A stretch of DNA of 64,000 nt from Martinezella dioscoreae. Its GTDB lineage: Bacteria; Pseudomonadota; Alphaproteobacteria; Rhizobiales; Rhizobiaceae. Positions 8,723 to 17,620 of the stretch are shown here, piece after piece. Each line of letters opens with the position of its first letter. The stretch's first letter is position 1. The DNA is taken from NCBI RefSeq assembly GCF_009176305.1, contig NZ_BLAJ01000004.1, forward strand, positions 310,001 through 374,000, read 5' to 3'. The translations under genes were made by a program, and so were the position numbers. The notes beneath the pieces were generated by a model, which saw only the letters and a list, made by a program, of their open reading frames with translations, was not told the DNA's origin and ran no database searches.

Positions 8723-9061
8723 TTAGGCTTTTCGCCAATGGCGCGAACGCAGAATGTACAGAAGGATCCTCGCTCTTTCGAAATAGCCACGCGTTGCGGG
8801 CGAACTGCCATCGCCATGTAGCGCGGAAGCCTGGCGGAACTTGCGACCGAAGTGGAGCGGCACGGCGTTGCCGGCAATCTCATATCCTGCAATGAACTGT
8901 CGTTCGGGTATGGGACGAAGAACGCCAGCGAGTGGCCGGTGATATTGACCAACCATCTCGCTCGATCCGTCCCTATGGGTTTTGACGACGATGAAAGGCC
9001 ACGCCGTAAGCGCCAAAGCGCCGATAAGGAGAAGCATGGGAGGAGAGCAGCGAAGCAACAT
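8723..9061 (-). CDS. Doubtful secreted or membrane hypothetical ORF, possibly frameshifted
   Basis: 112 residues. The N-terminus MLLLIGALALTAWPFIVVK (internal Met 9) looks like a signal anchor, and the middle (YHRPLAGVLRPIPERQFIAG) is protein-like. There is no convincing ribosome site. Near 8825 the protein-like character may pass to another minus-strand frame that contains CTFCVRAIGEKPNEPS and runs to 8692. This may be a decayed gene. The whole interval 8488-9187 otherwise holds only the hairpin at 8522-8559. Confidence 0.25.
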   Translation of the reverse strand: MLLRCSPPMLLLIGALALTAWPFIVVKTHRDGSSEMVGQYHRPLAGVLRPIPERQFIAGYEIAGNAVPLHFGRKFRQASALHGDGSSPATRGYFERARILLYILRSRHWRKA

Positions 9062-9187
9062 TCGGAAATCCAGATTGTTGCCAAGCCACTAGAAGCCGAA
9101 GATTGCGTCGGCATTACACATGCACGAAAAAGTCGAGCCAGGATCGCGGCAGGTTTGCTGCGATCCAGGGCTGACGCGCGTCAGATC

Positions 9188-10921
9188 TCAGTTGTTGTCA
9201 TTGTTGCCGAACCAGAAGTCGAGCTCGCGTATGCGACGCTTGTCATAGGGTTGATCCGGCGATTTGATCTGCCAGCTGTCATCATCAGCCAGGCCGGTCC
9301 ACTTCGGCGTGCCGCCCTGCTTCTGCACGGATTGCCGCCAGCGATACTGGGCATAGATCTCCATGATCTTGCCGGCATATTGGCTGGCAAGATCGCCGTT
9401 GCCAGTGATGATTACCAGGTTCTCGTCGTTCACGCCACTCGCCTTCGGGCCCATATTGTGGGAGCCGGTCATGACGACGGGATTGGGGCTATATGGATCG
9501 ACGATGACGACCTTGCTATGGACCATGGCGTGAGCCGTCGGCAGCTTCAGAACTTCCTTCTGCCAATAGGCGAAACGGCCGGGGATCGCGGCGGGCAGGA
9601 CGACGTCGGCATTGGCGTCGATCCTCTCGCCTCTGTTGAACAGCACGACAGGGTTCTTTGCCGTACCCGGATTCTGGTTGACCACGCCCTGGATGTAGAG
9701 ATCGGGTTTGAACGAAGGGCTCGAGGGAGAGGCAAGCTCGATGATGTCGTTGAGAAGCGTACCGCGAGGTCCGGGATTGAACATGGCGAACAGGATGCCC
9801 TGCTGGGCGCCACGGATCAGCTCGCCTGCCTGTTCTAGATCTAACCCTTCGCGCATGGGCGTGAACCAGACCGTCGTATTCTTGGCTTTCGGTGTTGTTC
9901 GGGGCTCGGCATTGCCTTGATAGAGGGCGGGCGGGGAATCGTTGCCGTCGGCGGCCAGCGTCTTCCACTGATCGAGATAGAATTGCGCCACGGCCGGGTT
10001 GTCGATCAGGAGCGCATTATTGGCCTGGGTGCAAAGGCCGGTCATTGTCCAGTTCGTGCTGCCGGTCCATACGGCCTGGGGCGATTTGTCGGCGTTGCAG
10101 ATGACCAGGAATTTGTTGTGCGCCAACGCCCGCGGCGCGCTCATGCGATCCCTGACATCACAGGAAGACAGTTCGGATCGGGCATCCTCATTTTCGTCCT
10201 CTCCCTTTTTCTTGACGCTGCCATTGCCCAGCACGATATGGGCGCGTTTCTTGAAGCCCTGCAGCAGCGGAATGAGCTCAGGATCATCCAGCTCGAACAG
10301 GGCGGCATAGATATGGCCGCCATTCGACCTGACATCATTGAGGAGCGATACCAGCTTGTGGCGGATCGGCCCTGCGAGGAACTGGCGGATTGGGTCCTCC
10401 GGGTTGGCGATCGCCTTCTTGAGCTTGGTGGTGGGAGCCTCTTCCGGCAATAGGCGGGCAAGCCATTGGCTGGCGACGATGCCCCGGTTGAAATAGCAGC
10501 TGACATGGCCGCTGGTTTCCGCTCCGATCTGCACGGCATCGCTCCAGTCCGATACATGGTCGGGCGATTCCCGCAATGCCGTCTCGGGGCCGATCATGGC
10601 GGAGACCTTATAGGCGACGACATCGCCGGGATTGACGGCGAAATCGGACCAGAGATATTTCTGGATCGGCCACTCCGTGGTCGGCTTGCGCGTGCCTTCC
10701 TCGACCGCCGGTCCGTCGGCGAAGCCGACCCAGCTCGCGACGATCTCCTCGTGAAAGCCGTCGGGGTCGACATCCGAGATCGTATTCGGGCTTTGCGGGC
10801 TTCCCGCTGCCCGCTTGATCTTTCGTCGCAGGGCAAAGCCACGGCACTGGTCGATGAAGTCGCTGCGCCAGGCAATAAGAGCGCTATCCACACCGGGATG
10901 CACGATCAGACTGATGTTCAT
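9188..10921 (-). CDS. Phospholipase D-like (HKD) protein
   Basis: 577 residues, cytoplasmic by lack of signal peptide. Two PLD-type active sites are visible. The second, at about residues 468-475 (HSKVVIVD, then TGSHN), is a canonical HxK(x)4D. The first, at about 268-291 (HNKFLVICNAD, then WTGSTNW), has Cys where the Asp is expected, although Asp occurs three residues later. PLD-family members include phospholipases, cardiolipin synthases and nucleases; the substrate here is not evident. The N-terminal ~170 residues resemble none of these that I recognise. The ATG at 10921 has a GAGAGGT site. It follows the DUF2278 gene on the same strand with a gap of about 100 bases, so the two are probably co-transcribed. 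Confidence 0.85.
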   Translation of the reverse strand: MNISLIVHPGVDSALIAWRSDFIDQCRGFALRRKIKRAAGSPQSPNTISDVDPDGFHEEIVASWVGFADGPAVEEGTRKPTTEWPIQKYLWSDFAVNPGDVVAYKVSAMIGPETALRESPDHVSDWSDAVQIGAETSGHVSCYFNRGIVASQWLARLLPEEAPTTKLKKAIANPEDPIRQFLAGPIRHKLVSLLNDVRSNGGHIYAALFELDDPELIPLLQGFKKRAHIVLGNGSVKKKGEDENEDARSELSSCDVRDRMSAPRALAHNKFLVICNADKSPQAVWTGSTNWTMTGLCTQANNALLIDNPAVAQFYLDQWKTLAADGNDSPPALYQGNAEPRTTPKAKNTTVWFTPMREGLDLEQAGELIRGAQQGILFAMFNPGPRGTLLNDIIELASPSSPSFKPDLYIQGVVNQNPGTAKNPVVLFNRGERIDANADVVLPAAIPGRFAYWQKEVLKLPTAHAMVHSKVVIVDPYSPNPVVMTGSHNMGPKASGVNDENLVIITGNGDLASQYAGKIMEIYAQYRWRQSVQKQGGTPKWTGLADDDSWQIKSPDQPYDKRRIRELDFWFGNNDNN

Positions 10922-11022
10922 TGGACCTCTCCCTCGATGATTGCTCCAGTTGCTACGATTGCTGCCAGGCATGAAATCAGTGCTGACGCTCCTGGCCGCG
11001 AGACCTTGGATAGCAAGGTGCG

Positions 11023-11697
11023 TCAGCTAAGCGGCGCCCCCGTCTGTTCGTCCGTCTTGAGCGCCTGCACGCTAAAGCGCACGAACAGGGCGATGGTCTC
11101 GCCGCCCGTAAAACGTATGAATAGCCCGCCATCGCCGTGGACACGATTGTCATCGGCGAAACTGCCGGAGTTGCCTTGCATGAAGTGGATATCGTGGACG
11201 CCGCGTTCCGGGCTGAAATGAAAGGTTTCGTCGCTCCCCTGGTCCTGAAAATACTCACCGAAGGCAACGATGACGGCGCCCGTGTCGGCCTTGGCGCGTT
11301 CGATCTGTGCGTCGAGCATGTTGGAGAGCGACAGCTGCGCGCCATCGGCCGGAATGGCTGTCATGTCGTCGATCGGGAAGAGCGTATCTCGGATATAGTC
11401 GAGACCTTCTCCATCGGGTCCGCTCTGCAAGGGCTTGAAACCCGCAGGCCCTTCGGCGATGCCGGCAATGTCGTGGCCGCTATTGCCCTTGAAGTCCGGG
11501 TCGTAGTGAACCAGCACTTCGCTGCCATCAACGGACTGGACATTGACGGCAATGCGGAAATCCTCGTCATTCGCTTTGACCCAGATCTCGTAATGCGGCG
11601 AGGAGCCTGACGGCTTCATCGTGCCATCGGCGACCTTGCCGACCAGCACCCCGTAGGTGCGCTGGGCATTCCTGGGTTTTCGACGTTGACGTGTCAT
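11023..11697 (-). CDS. DUF2278 (YukJ-like) family protein
   Basis: 224 residues. The start RTYGVLVGKVADG, the block GLDYIRDTLF and the C-terminal pattern VIVAFGEYFQDQG...GVHDIHFMQGNSGSF...DGGLF are the family signature of DUF2278, typified by Bacillus YukJ. Length matches the family. No signal peptide or membrane segment. Function is not known. It is the first gene of an apparent two-gene unit with the PLD-like gene downstream, and the pairing suggests they act together. The Gly/His-rich C-terminal block (HDIHFMQGN) is the most conserved part and may be a catalytic or metal site; that is inference. Confidence 0.85.
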   Translation of the reverse strand: MTRQRRKPRNAQRTYGVLVGKVADGTMKPSGSSPHYEIWVKANDEDFRIAVNVQSVDGSEVLVHYDPDFKGNSGHDIAGIAEGPAGFKPLQSGPDGEGLDYIRDTLFPIDDMTAIPADGAQLSLSNMLDAQIERAKADTGAVIVAFGEYFQDQGSDETFHFSPERGVHDIHFMQGNSGSFADDNRVHGDGGLFIRFTGGETIALFVRFSVQALKTDEQTGAPLS

Positions 11698-12085
11698 GAG
11701 AAAGGACCTTCATTACGGGCTGGAAAATGCTTGCTGATCGCCTGCCAACAGCTTTTGCGGCATTTGGGATTAGACTCCAGGCAGGAATTTGCGCTGAAAC
11801 TGAAAACCGTGTCTAACCGACTGCTGGGCCAGTTAGGTGGCTTTATCCCACTTTGCGTCACGGTCGTGACGATCTCATGAATTGCTCTGTGGGTCCTAAA
11901 GATGGGCGCAATGCCATTTTGATTTAGCAGTCTTTAGAGCAGTTGCGGAATTCGTGATCCATGGTCGCCTATGAAAATTTCCCTCCAAGTCGAAATGTGA
12001 TCTTGCGTCTCGAGGCAAGTGGGGCAAGAGTTCCCGAACCCCCTGGCGCCGGTGCGGCACGGCGCGAAAAATTTCGGCAGACTGT
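11698..12085. other. Intergenic region between DUF2278 and lacI-type genes
   Basis: 388 bases with no supported gene. It must hold the divergent promoters of the DUF2278-PLD unit and the LacI-type gene. The only clear structure is the 16-base palindrome at 11856-11871 (CGTCACG-GT-CGTGACG), a possible regulator site. No good -35/-10 pair was recognised by eye. Confidence 0.5.
11856..11871. promoter_or_regulatory. 16-bp palindrome, possible operator
   Basis: CGTCACG-GT-CGTGACG: perfect 7-base arms around two central bases, in the intergenic region between divergently transcribed genes. It lies 159 bases upstream of the DUF2278 start and 215 bases upstream of the LacI-type start. Its regulator is unknown; it does not resemble the LacI-type operator at 13171-13192. 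Confidence 0.35.
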
Positions 12086-13132
12086 ATGAAAGCACCCAAA
12101 AGAATCGGCATTCTGGACGTCGCCCGGCTGGCTGGCGTGTCCGCGACGACCGTATCCCGCGTCCTGAACGGCCAGGCTGACAGCCGCATCAGCCTGGAGA
12201 CGCAGGAGCGGGTCAAGGCAACGGCAAGCAGCGTCGGCTATGTCGTCAACCGTCTGGCAACATCGCTTCGGACGCACAGGACCGGTGTCTTCGGGGCGAT
12301 CGTCAATAGCCTCTCCGGCCATTATCAGCCGCATCTGACAAGTCGCCTCCAAATCGTGGCGCAGCGCCGTCGCGTGGAACTGCTGGTCGCGCAGGCTAAG
12401 GCGGACGCCGGCGAGATCGCCGGCCAGCTGCGCCTGTTTCAGCAGGATTTCTTCGATGGTGTCATCATGGTCAGCGATCTTCCGGGCCAACAAGCGCTCT
12501 GCGATCACCTTGATCTCATGGGCAAGGCACATGTGACGCTTGGCGCGGGACTGACGGGGCCGCTTCCCGCGGTTCTCACCGACGACCGGGAGGGCATAAG
12601 ATTGCTGTTCGATCACCTGGTGGAGCTCGGACACCGCCGCATCTCCTTCGTCTACCGCGTCAGTCGCAGCGCGCTTCGCGATCGGATGTCGATTTTTCAG
12701 GACGCGGTTGCCAGCAGCGCGGGCTTGGTTGTCGGCGACGTCATTTCCTTTGAGAAGGGCGAGCGCGACCGCAAGCTCCTTGCGGATATCTTGGCATCGC
12801 CGCAATGCCCGACGGCGCTGATCTGTGGTAGCGACGGGCTTGCGATCGAAGTCGTCGCTTTCCTGCGCGATCTCGGCCTTCGGATCCCCACCGATATTTC
12901 CGTGGTCGGCTATGACAACGTGCCCGATACCGCCTATTGGGCCCCGCCTCTGACGACGGTCGCACAGCCGACGGATGCACTGTGCGAAGCATCGCTTGAT
13001 CTTCTGATTGAGCTTTCAAATCTTCCGTCGGATCTGCGCGTTGAAAAGCGTCCGATCCGGTTCGTTACTCCCGAACTTGTCATACGTGCGTCATCGAGCT
13101 CGCCTAGCTTGCGGCCATTCTCCCTTGCGTAG
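12086..13132 (+). CDS. LacI-family transcriptional regulator
   Basis: 348 residues. The N-terminal helix-turn-helix and hinge are ILDVARLAGVSATTVSRVLN (about residues 8-27) followed by the usual RVKATASSVGYVVNRLA. The rest is a periplasmic-binding-protein-like effector domain (TGVFGAIVNSLSG onward; VVGYDNVPDTAYWAPPLTTV near the C-terminus). It is a dimeric repressor, probably controlling the ABC importer operon that starts 82 bases downstream: a near-perfect LacI-type palindrome with core AAACGTTT lies between the two. The effector is probably the imported solute or a derivative. The ribosome site is weak (no clear GGAG), so expression may be low, as is usual for repressors. Confidence 0.93.
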   Translation: MKAPKRIGILDVARLAGVSATTVSRVLNGQADSRISLETQERVKATASSVGYVVNRLATSLRTHRTGVFGAIVNSLSGHYQPHLTSRLQIVAQRRRVELLVAQAKADAGEIAGQLRLFQQDFFDGVIMVSDLPGQQALCDHLDLMGKAHVTLGAGLTGPLPAVLTDDREGIRLLFDHLVELGHRRISFVYRVSRSALRDRMSIFQDAVASSAGLVVGDVISFEKGERDRKLLADILASPQCPTALICGSDGLAIEVVAFLRDLGLRIPTDISVVGYDNVPDTAYWAPPLTTVAQPTDALCEASLDLLIELSNLPSDLRVEKRPIRFVTPELVIRASSSSPSLRPFSLA

Positions 13133-13170
13133 AAGAAACGATGGTTCTGAACGCAAGTGGCCGTATTTTA

Positions 13171-13192
13171 TTTGCGCAAACGTTTGTGCAAA
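13171..13192. promoter_or_regulatory. LacI-type operator of the ABC importer operon
   Basis: Arms TTTGCGCAAAC and GTTTGTGCAAA form a 22-base palindrome with one mismatched pair and the core AAACGTTT typical of LacI/GalR operators. It ends 8 bases before the AGGAGA ribosome site of the substrate-binding protein gene, in a position where bound repressor would block transcription start or elongation. The adjacent lacI-type gene is the natural candidate for its regulator. Confidence 0.8.
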
Positions 13193-13214
13193 GATTTGAT
13201 AGGAGAGTGTGCCG

Positions 13215-14822
13215 ATGTCCGAATTTCTGCTCACCGGCCTCAACAGCCCGGTCACCCGTCGTACGACCCTTCTTATGGGAGCCGGCGCCGGCCTCTCCGC
13301 CTTCATCCCGGCGCTGTCCGCTTCCGCTGATGAAAACGCCGATAAAAGGCCGGAACTTCGTATCGCCGTTCAGATGAATCCGGTCTCGCAGGAGCCCGTC
13401 GACGCCGCCAGCAACGTCGCCTTCCGCAACAACTATTCCATCCACGAGACTGTGCTCGCGCTCGACATGCGCGGCGATTTTTCGGTCAAGCCCAATCTCG
13501 CGACGTCCTGGACCTGGATCTCCTCGACCGTGCTCGAAATGAAGCTGCGCCCTGGTGTGATCTTCCATGATGGCCGGGAGATGACCGCCGAAGACGTTGC
13601 CTTCTCCTTCGGCCCTGAGCGGCTCCTGAACAAGGACGCGCCGGGCTATCCGACCTATCGCACTAATTTCACCAGCCTCGACCATGTCGAGGTGGTCGAT
13701 CCGCTGACGGTCCGCTTCGTCACCAAGTTCCAGGACCCGATCTTCCTGCAGCGCCTTGCATCCTATGCGGCCGTTGTCATCAGCAAGGATGCCTGGCAGA
13801 AAAACGGCGGCAACTGGACGACCTGGCGGCAGAAGCCGGTCGGCGCCGGCCCCTATAAGGTCGAAAGCTATACGGCCAATGAGAGCGTCGTTCTCGCCGC
13901 TCACGATCAGGCCTATCGCGGCAAACCGGCCGCCAACCGCGTGACCTTGCGCATCGTGCCGGAGGTTTCCTCGCGCATTGCCGGCCTGCTGGCCGGCGAC
14001 TACGACATTGCGACGGACTTGCCGCCGGACCAGCTCTCGGTTGTTACCGCGAGTACCGATCACGAGATCGTCGGCGGTCCGGTTCCGAACAATCGCATTC
14101 TGTTCTTCGACAAGAACAATCCCGCGCTGAAGGACCCGCGCGTTCGCCAGGCACTCATCCTCGCCATCGATCGCCAGGCGATCGTCGACACGATCTGGAA
14201 CGGCCGCACGAAAGTACCGAACGGGCTGCAGTTCGAGCTCTATGGCCCCGTCTATCTCAAGGATTATCCGGCCTATCAGTACGATCCCGATCGCGCGATG
14301 CAGCTCCTGAAGGATGCCGGCTATAATGGCGAGGAGATCGAGATCCGCTCGCAGAACAATTACTACACGGCGGAAAACCCGGTGACGCAGGCCGTTGTCG
14401 CCATGTGGCAGGCTGTCGGCGTCAATGCCAAGATGAAGTTCGTGGAGTCGGGCAAGCTGTTTGAGAACTCGCCAACCCGCGCGACCGGCAACTGGTCGAG
14501 CACAGGCCAGGTCCCCGACCCCTATATCTCCTTCTTCACGCAGTTCAGCTCGGCCGGCAATCTGAGCTCGTTCAAGATCTGGCAGAATCCCGATTTCGAT
14601 GCGCTCGGCGCCAAGATGGAGCAGGCCGTCGATCCGGCCGACCGCGCCAAGATCTTCCGCGACATGCTGCATCTGATCGAATGGGAGGATCCGGGCGAGA
14701 CCGTCCTGCATCAGAATGCCGTCTTCTTCGGCATCCGCAAGGGCATCAAGTGGCAGCCTCTGCCGGCCTTCCAGATGGATCTTGGCGCGGGCAGCCTTTC
14801 CTTCGAAGAGCAGAAGAGCTGA
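13215..14822 (+). CDS. ABC importer substrate-binding protein, oligopeptide/nickel type (SBP family 5)
   Basis: 535 residues. A twin-arginine-like signal (TRRTTLLMGAGAGLSAF, about residues 13-29, then ALSASA) precedes a family 5 binding-protein fold: PNLATSWTW, LRPGVIFHDGREMTAEDV, DPRVRQALILAIDRQAIV and YDPDRAMQLLKDAGY are all diagnostic. It is a periplasmic binding protein delivering ligand to the permeases encoded downstream. The ATG at 13215 follows AGGAGA by 8 bases; the in-frame GTG six bases earlier is too close to that site. First structural gene of the operon. The ligand cannot be read from sequence; the terminal phosphodiesterase gene suggests a glycerophosphodiester-like or other phosphorylated compound. 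Confidence 0.93.
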   Translation: MSEFLLTGLNSPVTRRTTLLMGAGAGLSAFIPALSASADENADKRPELRIAVQMNPVSQEPVDAASNVAFRNNYSIHETVLALDMRGDFSVKPNLATSWTWISSTVLEMKLRPGVIFHDGREMTAEDVAFSFGPERLLNKDAPGYPTYRTNFTSLDHVEVVDPLTVRFVTKFQDPIFLQRLASYAAVVISKDAWQKNGGNWTTWRQKPVGAGPYKVESYTANESVVLAAHDQAYRGKPAANRVTLRIVPEVSSRIAGLLAGDYDIATDLPPDQLSVVTASTDHEIVGGPVPNNRILFFDKNNPALKDPRVRQALILAIDRQAIVDTIWNGRTKVPNGLQFELYGPVYLKDYPAYQYDPDRAMQLLKDAGYNGEEIEIRSQNNYYTAENPVTQAVVAMWQAVGVNAKMKFVESGKLFENSPTRATGNWSSTGQVPDPYISFFTQFSSAGNLSSFKIWQNPDFDALGAKMEQAVDPADRAKIFRDMLHLIEWEDPGETVLHQNAVFFGIRKGIKWQPLPAFQMDLGAGSLSFEEQKS

Positions 14823-14833
14823 GCTTCCTCGCG

Positions 14834-15802
14834 ATGGGCGTTCCAGTTCTTTCGGTCGACAATCTGAGCATCTCGTTCGGAACGGGCGCGGGGCGGTTTC
14901 ATCCGGTCAACAACGTGTCTTTCGATCTTGCCGAGGGTGAGATCCTCGGCATTGTCGGAGAGAGCGGATCGGGAAAGAGTCTCACCTGCCTCGCGCTTGC
15001 TGGTCTTCTTGGGCCGAGCGCCAGTGCCACGGGCTATATTTCCTTCCAGGATGCCATGTACGACGCGGCCGAGTTCGGTCCGCGGTCACGGGTAAAGCTG
15101 CCCCCGATCGGGCTGATCTTTCAGGAGCCCGTTTCCTGCCTCGATCCGGTGCGCACGATCGGCTCCCAGATCGCCGAGGCGGCCGTCAGCGCCGGGATGT
15201 CGACAAGGGAAGCCAGGGACGAGGCGCTCCGCCTTCTGGCGGAAGTCGCCATTCCACAGCCAGAGACGCGTTACAACGCCTATCCGGCGCAATTTTCCGG
15301 CGGCATGTGCCAGCGCGTGATGATCGCCACGGCGCTCGCCATGCAGCCGCGATTGATTATCGCCGACGAACCCACGACGGCGCTTGATGTGACGGTGCAG
15401 GCGCAGGTCGTCGCTCTCCTCGTCAAGGCGGTGCGCGAGCGCGGCATCCCCATGATCTTCATCAGCCACGATCTCGATCTCGTCTCGGAGGTCTGCGACC
15501 GTATCGCGGTCATGTATGCGGGCTCCCTGGTCGAGATCAATCGCACGGACGATCTCTACGACAATCCGCGCCATCCCTATACGCGCCTGTTGCTGGAGGC
15601 CATGCCCGGACGGGGCAGGCCGCTTGAGAAGCTCGCGGATATCCCCGGCGAGCTGAAGCTGCATGACGACCTGCCGCAGGCCTGCGCCTTTGCGCCCCGT
15701 TGTCCACGCGCGGAGCCGAATTGCGCGACGATGGTTCCGCCGTTGATTGCCGGTGCGGCGGCGCTTGCCTGCTTCAATCCATGGAGTGCCCATAATGCCT
15801 GA
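14834..15802 (+). CDS. ABC importer ATPase, DppD/OppD type
   Basis: 322 residues. Walker A is GESGSGKS (about residues 40-47), the ABC signature is FSGGMCQRVMIA (usual SGGMRQR changed to SGGMCQR), and Walker B is LIIADEPTTALD. The C-terminal oligopeptide-type extension has the Cys-rich CAFAPRCPRAEPNCATM, which in this family can bind an iron-sulfur cluster, and the conserved HPYTRLLLEAMPG. I chose ATG 14834, 11 bases after the binding-protein stop; the longer open frame upstream overlaps that gene. The stop overlaps the start of the next ATPase gene by 8 bases, indicating translational coupling. Confidence 0.94.
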   Translation: MGVPVLSVDNLSISFGTGAGRFHPVNNVSFDLAEGEILGIVGESGSGKSLTCLALAGLLGPSASATGYISFQDAMYDAAEFGPRSRVKLPPIGLIFQEPVSCLDPVRTIGSQIAEAAVSAGMSTREARDEALRLLAEVAIPQPETRYNAYPAQFSGGMCQRVMIATALAMQPRLIIADEPTTALDVTVQAQVVALLVKAVRERGIPMIFISHDLDLVSEVCDRIAVMYAGSLVEINRTDDLYDNPRHPYTRLLLEAMPGRGRPLEKLADIPGELKLHDDLPQACAFAPRCPRAEPNCATMVPPLIAGAAALACFNPWSAHNA

Positions 15803-16658
15803 GAAGCAAGTCGCCGCCAATTCAGAGACGAGAATTGCACTTGCCGCCCGCGATCTGCAATTTTCCTATGCTCCGGGTTTTTCCCTTTGGCCGGGGCGCG
15901 CCAAGGGATTTCACGCGATCAAGGATGTGAGCCTGGAATTGAGACCCGGCGAAACATTGGGTCTTGTCGGCGAGTCCGGTTGCGGCAAGTCCACGCTTGC
16001 CTCCTTGCTCTGCGGCGACCGCGAGCCGACATCAGGCGAAATCACGCTGTTCGGTCAGTCCTTCAAAAGCCTGATGAAGCCGAACCGGCGCGGTCTGGCA
16101 AAACATCTGCAGGTTATTTCGCAGGATACGATGGGTGCGCTCGATCCGCGCCGGAGCGTCGGCCATCAGATGGTGGAGACGCTCACCATCCACGGCATAG
16201 GCTATCCGGCAAGCCGGCTCGATCGCGCGGCGGAGGCGTTTAAAGCTGTCAGCCTGCCGGTCTCCGCCTTGCAGAAATTTCCGCATCAGCTCTCCGGCGG
16301 CCAGCGTCAGCGCGTCGCCATCGCCCGTGCTCTCATGGTCGAACCGCAAATTCTGCTCTGCGACGAGCCGGTTTCGGCGCTCGACGTTTCCGTGCAGGCC
16401 CAGGTGCTCAACCTCCTGCTCGAACTGCAGCGGGCACGCGGCCTGTCGCTACTTTTCATCAGCCACGACGTGCGCGTGGTTCGTCATGTCTCGCATCGCG
16501 TCGCGATCATGGAGGCGGGACAGATCGTGGAAACCGGCCCGACCGAGGAAGTCTTCGCAAACCCGGTCCACCCCTATACCGCCAAGCTCCTGTCCGCTGT
16601 TCCTCGCGGGCGGCGCGGTGGGGTACGGCAGGCAGCGGCCATGCTTGAAACGCTCTGA
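15795..16658 (+). CDS. ABC importer ATPase, DppF/OppF type
   Basis: 287 residues. Walker A GESGCGKST, Q-loop region VISQDTMGALDPR, signature LSGGQRQRVAIARAL, Walker B ILLCDEPVSALD and the H-loop FISHDVRVV are all present. The C-terminus has the family NPVHPYTAKLLSAVP. It is the second nucleotide-binding subunit, forming a heterodimer with the preceding protein. The ATG at 15795 overlaps the upstream stop and has GGAG before it. Slightly shorter than typical OppF because the C-terminal extension is reduced. Confidence 0.94.
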   Translation: MPEKQVAANSETRIALAARDLQFSYAPGFSLWPGRAKGFHAIKDVSLELRPGETLGLVGESGCGKSTLASLLCGDREPTSGEITLFGQSFKSLMKPNRRGLAKHLQVISQDTMGALDPRRSVGHQMVETLTIHGIGYPASRLDRAAEAFKAVSLPVSALQKFPHQLSGGQRQRVAIARALMVEPQILLCDEPVSALDVSVQAQVLNLLLELQRARGLSLLFISHDVRVVRHVSHRVAIMEAGQIVETGPTEEVFANPVHPYTAKLLSAVPRGRRGGVRQAAAMLETL

Positions 16659-16669
16659 AGGAATAGGCA

Positions 16670-17596
16670 ATGCTTCAATCCATCCTGCGGGCGTTTCTGC
16701 GAGCATTCGTGACCCTGTTCCTGGCGATGACCTTCACCTTCGTCATCCTGCGCGTCAGCGGTGACCCCTTGCATTCCCTTTTGCCGATCGAGACACCGCC
16801 GGAAGTCGTGGCGCTGATGCGGCAGCAATGGGGTCTTGATCAGCCGCTCTACATTCAATACTTCGCCTATCTCGGCCATCTCCTGCGCGGCGATTTCGGC
16901 ACGTCGCTATTGAACGGGCAGGATGCCCTGACGCTGGTTCTATCGAAAGTCCCGGCGACGCTGGAATTGATGGGCGCTGCCCTGATATTGGCGTTCGGCG
17001 CCGGCGTACCCTTCGGCATTCTGGCCGCGCGCAACCGCGGCGGACTGATCGACCGCTTTGTCATGGCGCTTGCGGTGCTGATGCATTCGCTTCCGAATTT
17101 CCTGATCGCCATCCTGCTCATCCAGCTTTTCGCCGTCTCCCTGCGGATCTTGCCGAGCGGCGGGGGATCGACGATGGCGCATCTCGTCATGCCCGTTCTG
17201 GTCATTGGCCTTTACAATGCCGGCATCATCGCCCGCTTCGTCCGCTCGAGCGTGCTGGAGGTGCTGGGCCAGCGGTTCATATTGGCGGCGCGCGCCAAAC
17301 GCATCGGCGAAAGCGCCCTTCTGTGGCGGCATATCATGCCGAATGCGGCCTTGCCGCTTCTGACCATGCTCGGCTTCCTTGTTGGTGGCATGATCGGCGG
17401 GGCGGCCGTGGTCGAGAGTGTTTACGCCTGGCCGGGTGTCGGCCGCTTTCTCGTCTCCTCCGTCGCGCAGCGCGATCTGAACATCGTGCAGACCATCGTG
17501 CTGCTCATCACGGCGACGATGGTGACGGCCAATCTCATGATCGATTGTCTCTACATTCTCGCTGATCCGCGTCTGCGGCATCGCGCATCGGCCTGA
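16670..17596 (+). CDS. ABC importer permease, DppB type
   Basis: 308 residues, about six hydrophobic segments. The start MLQSILRAFLRAFVTLFLAM is the family's first helix, followed by the FVILRVSGDP and LGLDQP-like block (GLDQPLYIQY). The permease loop that contacts the ATPase is AARAKRIGESALLWRHIMPN. VESVYAWPGVGRFLV near the C-terminus is diagnostic. A ribosome site (GAAGGAA) lies 7-8 bases upstream, and the gene starts 11 bases after the second ATPase. Inner-membrane subunit of the importer. Confidence 0.94.
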   Translation: MLQSILRAFLRAFVTLFLAMTFTFVILRVSGDPLHSLLPIETPPEVVALMRQQWGLDQPLYIQYFAYLGHLLRGDFGTSLLNGQDALTLVLSKVPATLELMGAALILAFGAGVPFGILAARNRGGLIDRFVMALAVLMHSLPNFLIAILLIQLFAVSLRILPSGGGSTMAHLVMPVLVIGLYNAGIIARFVRSSVLEVLGQRFILAARAKRIGESALLWRHIMPNAALPLLTMLGFLVGGMIGGAAVVESVYAWPGVGRFLVSSVAQRDLNIVQTIVLLITATMVTANLMIDCLYILADPRLRHRASA

Positions 17597-17620
17597 TCGG
17601 CCGCCTCGAAAGGTAAAACC

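Noticed and set aside
8852..9838. 328-codon plus-strand ORF
   Set aside because: Antisense shadow of the PLD-like gene with no ribosome site.
13104..14711. 535-codon ORF antisense to the SBP gene (also 7309-8544, 17882-19147, 23284-24627 and 42922-44658 minus)
   Set aside because: Long open frames on the opposite strand of high-GC coding genes; the products are Arg/His/Asp-rich and motif-free, and the sense frames carry clear family signatures.
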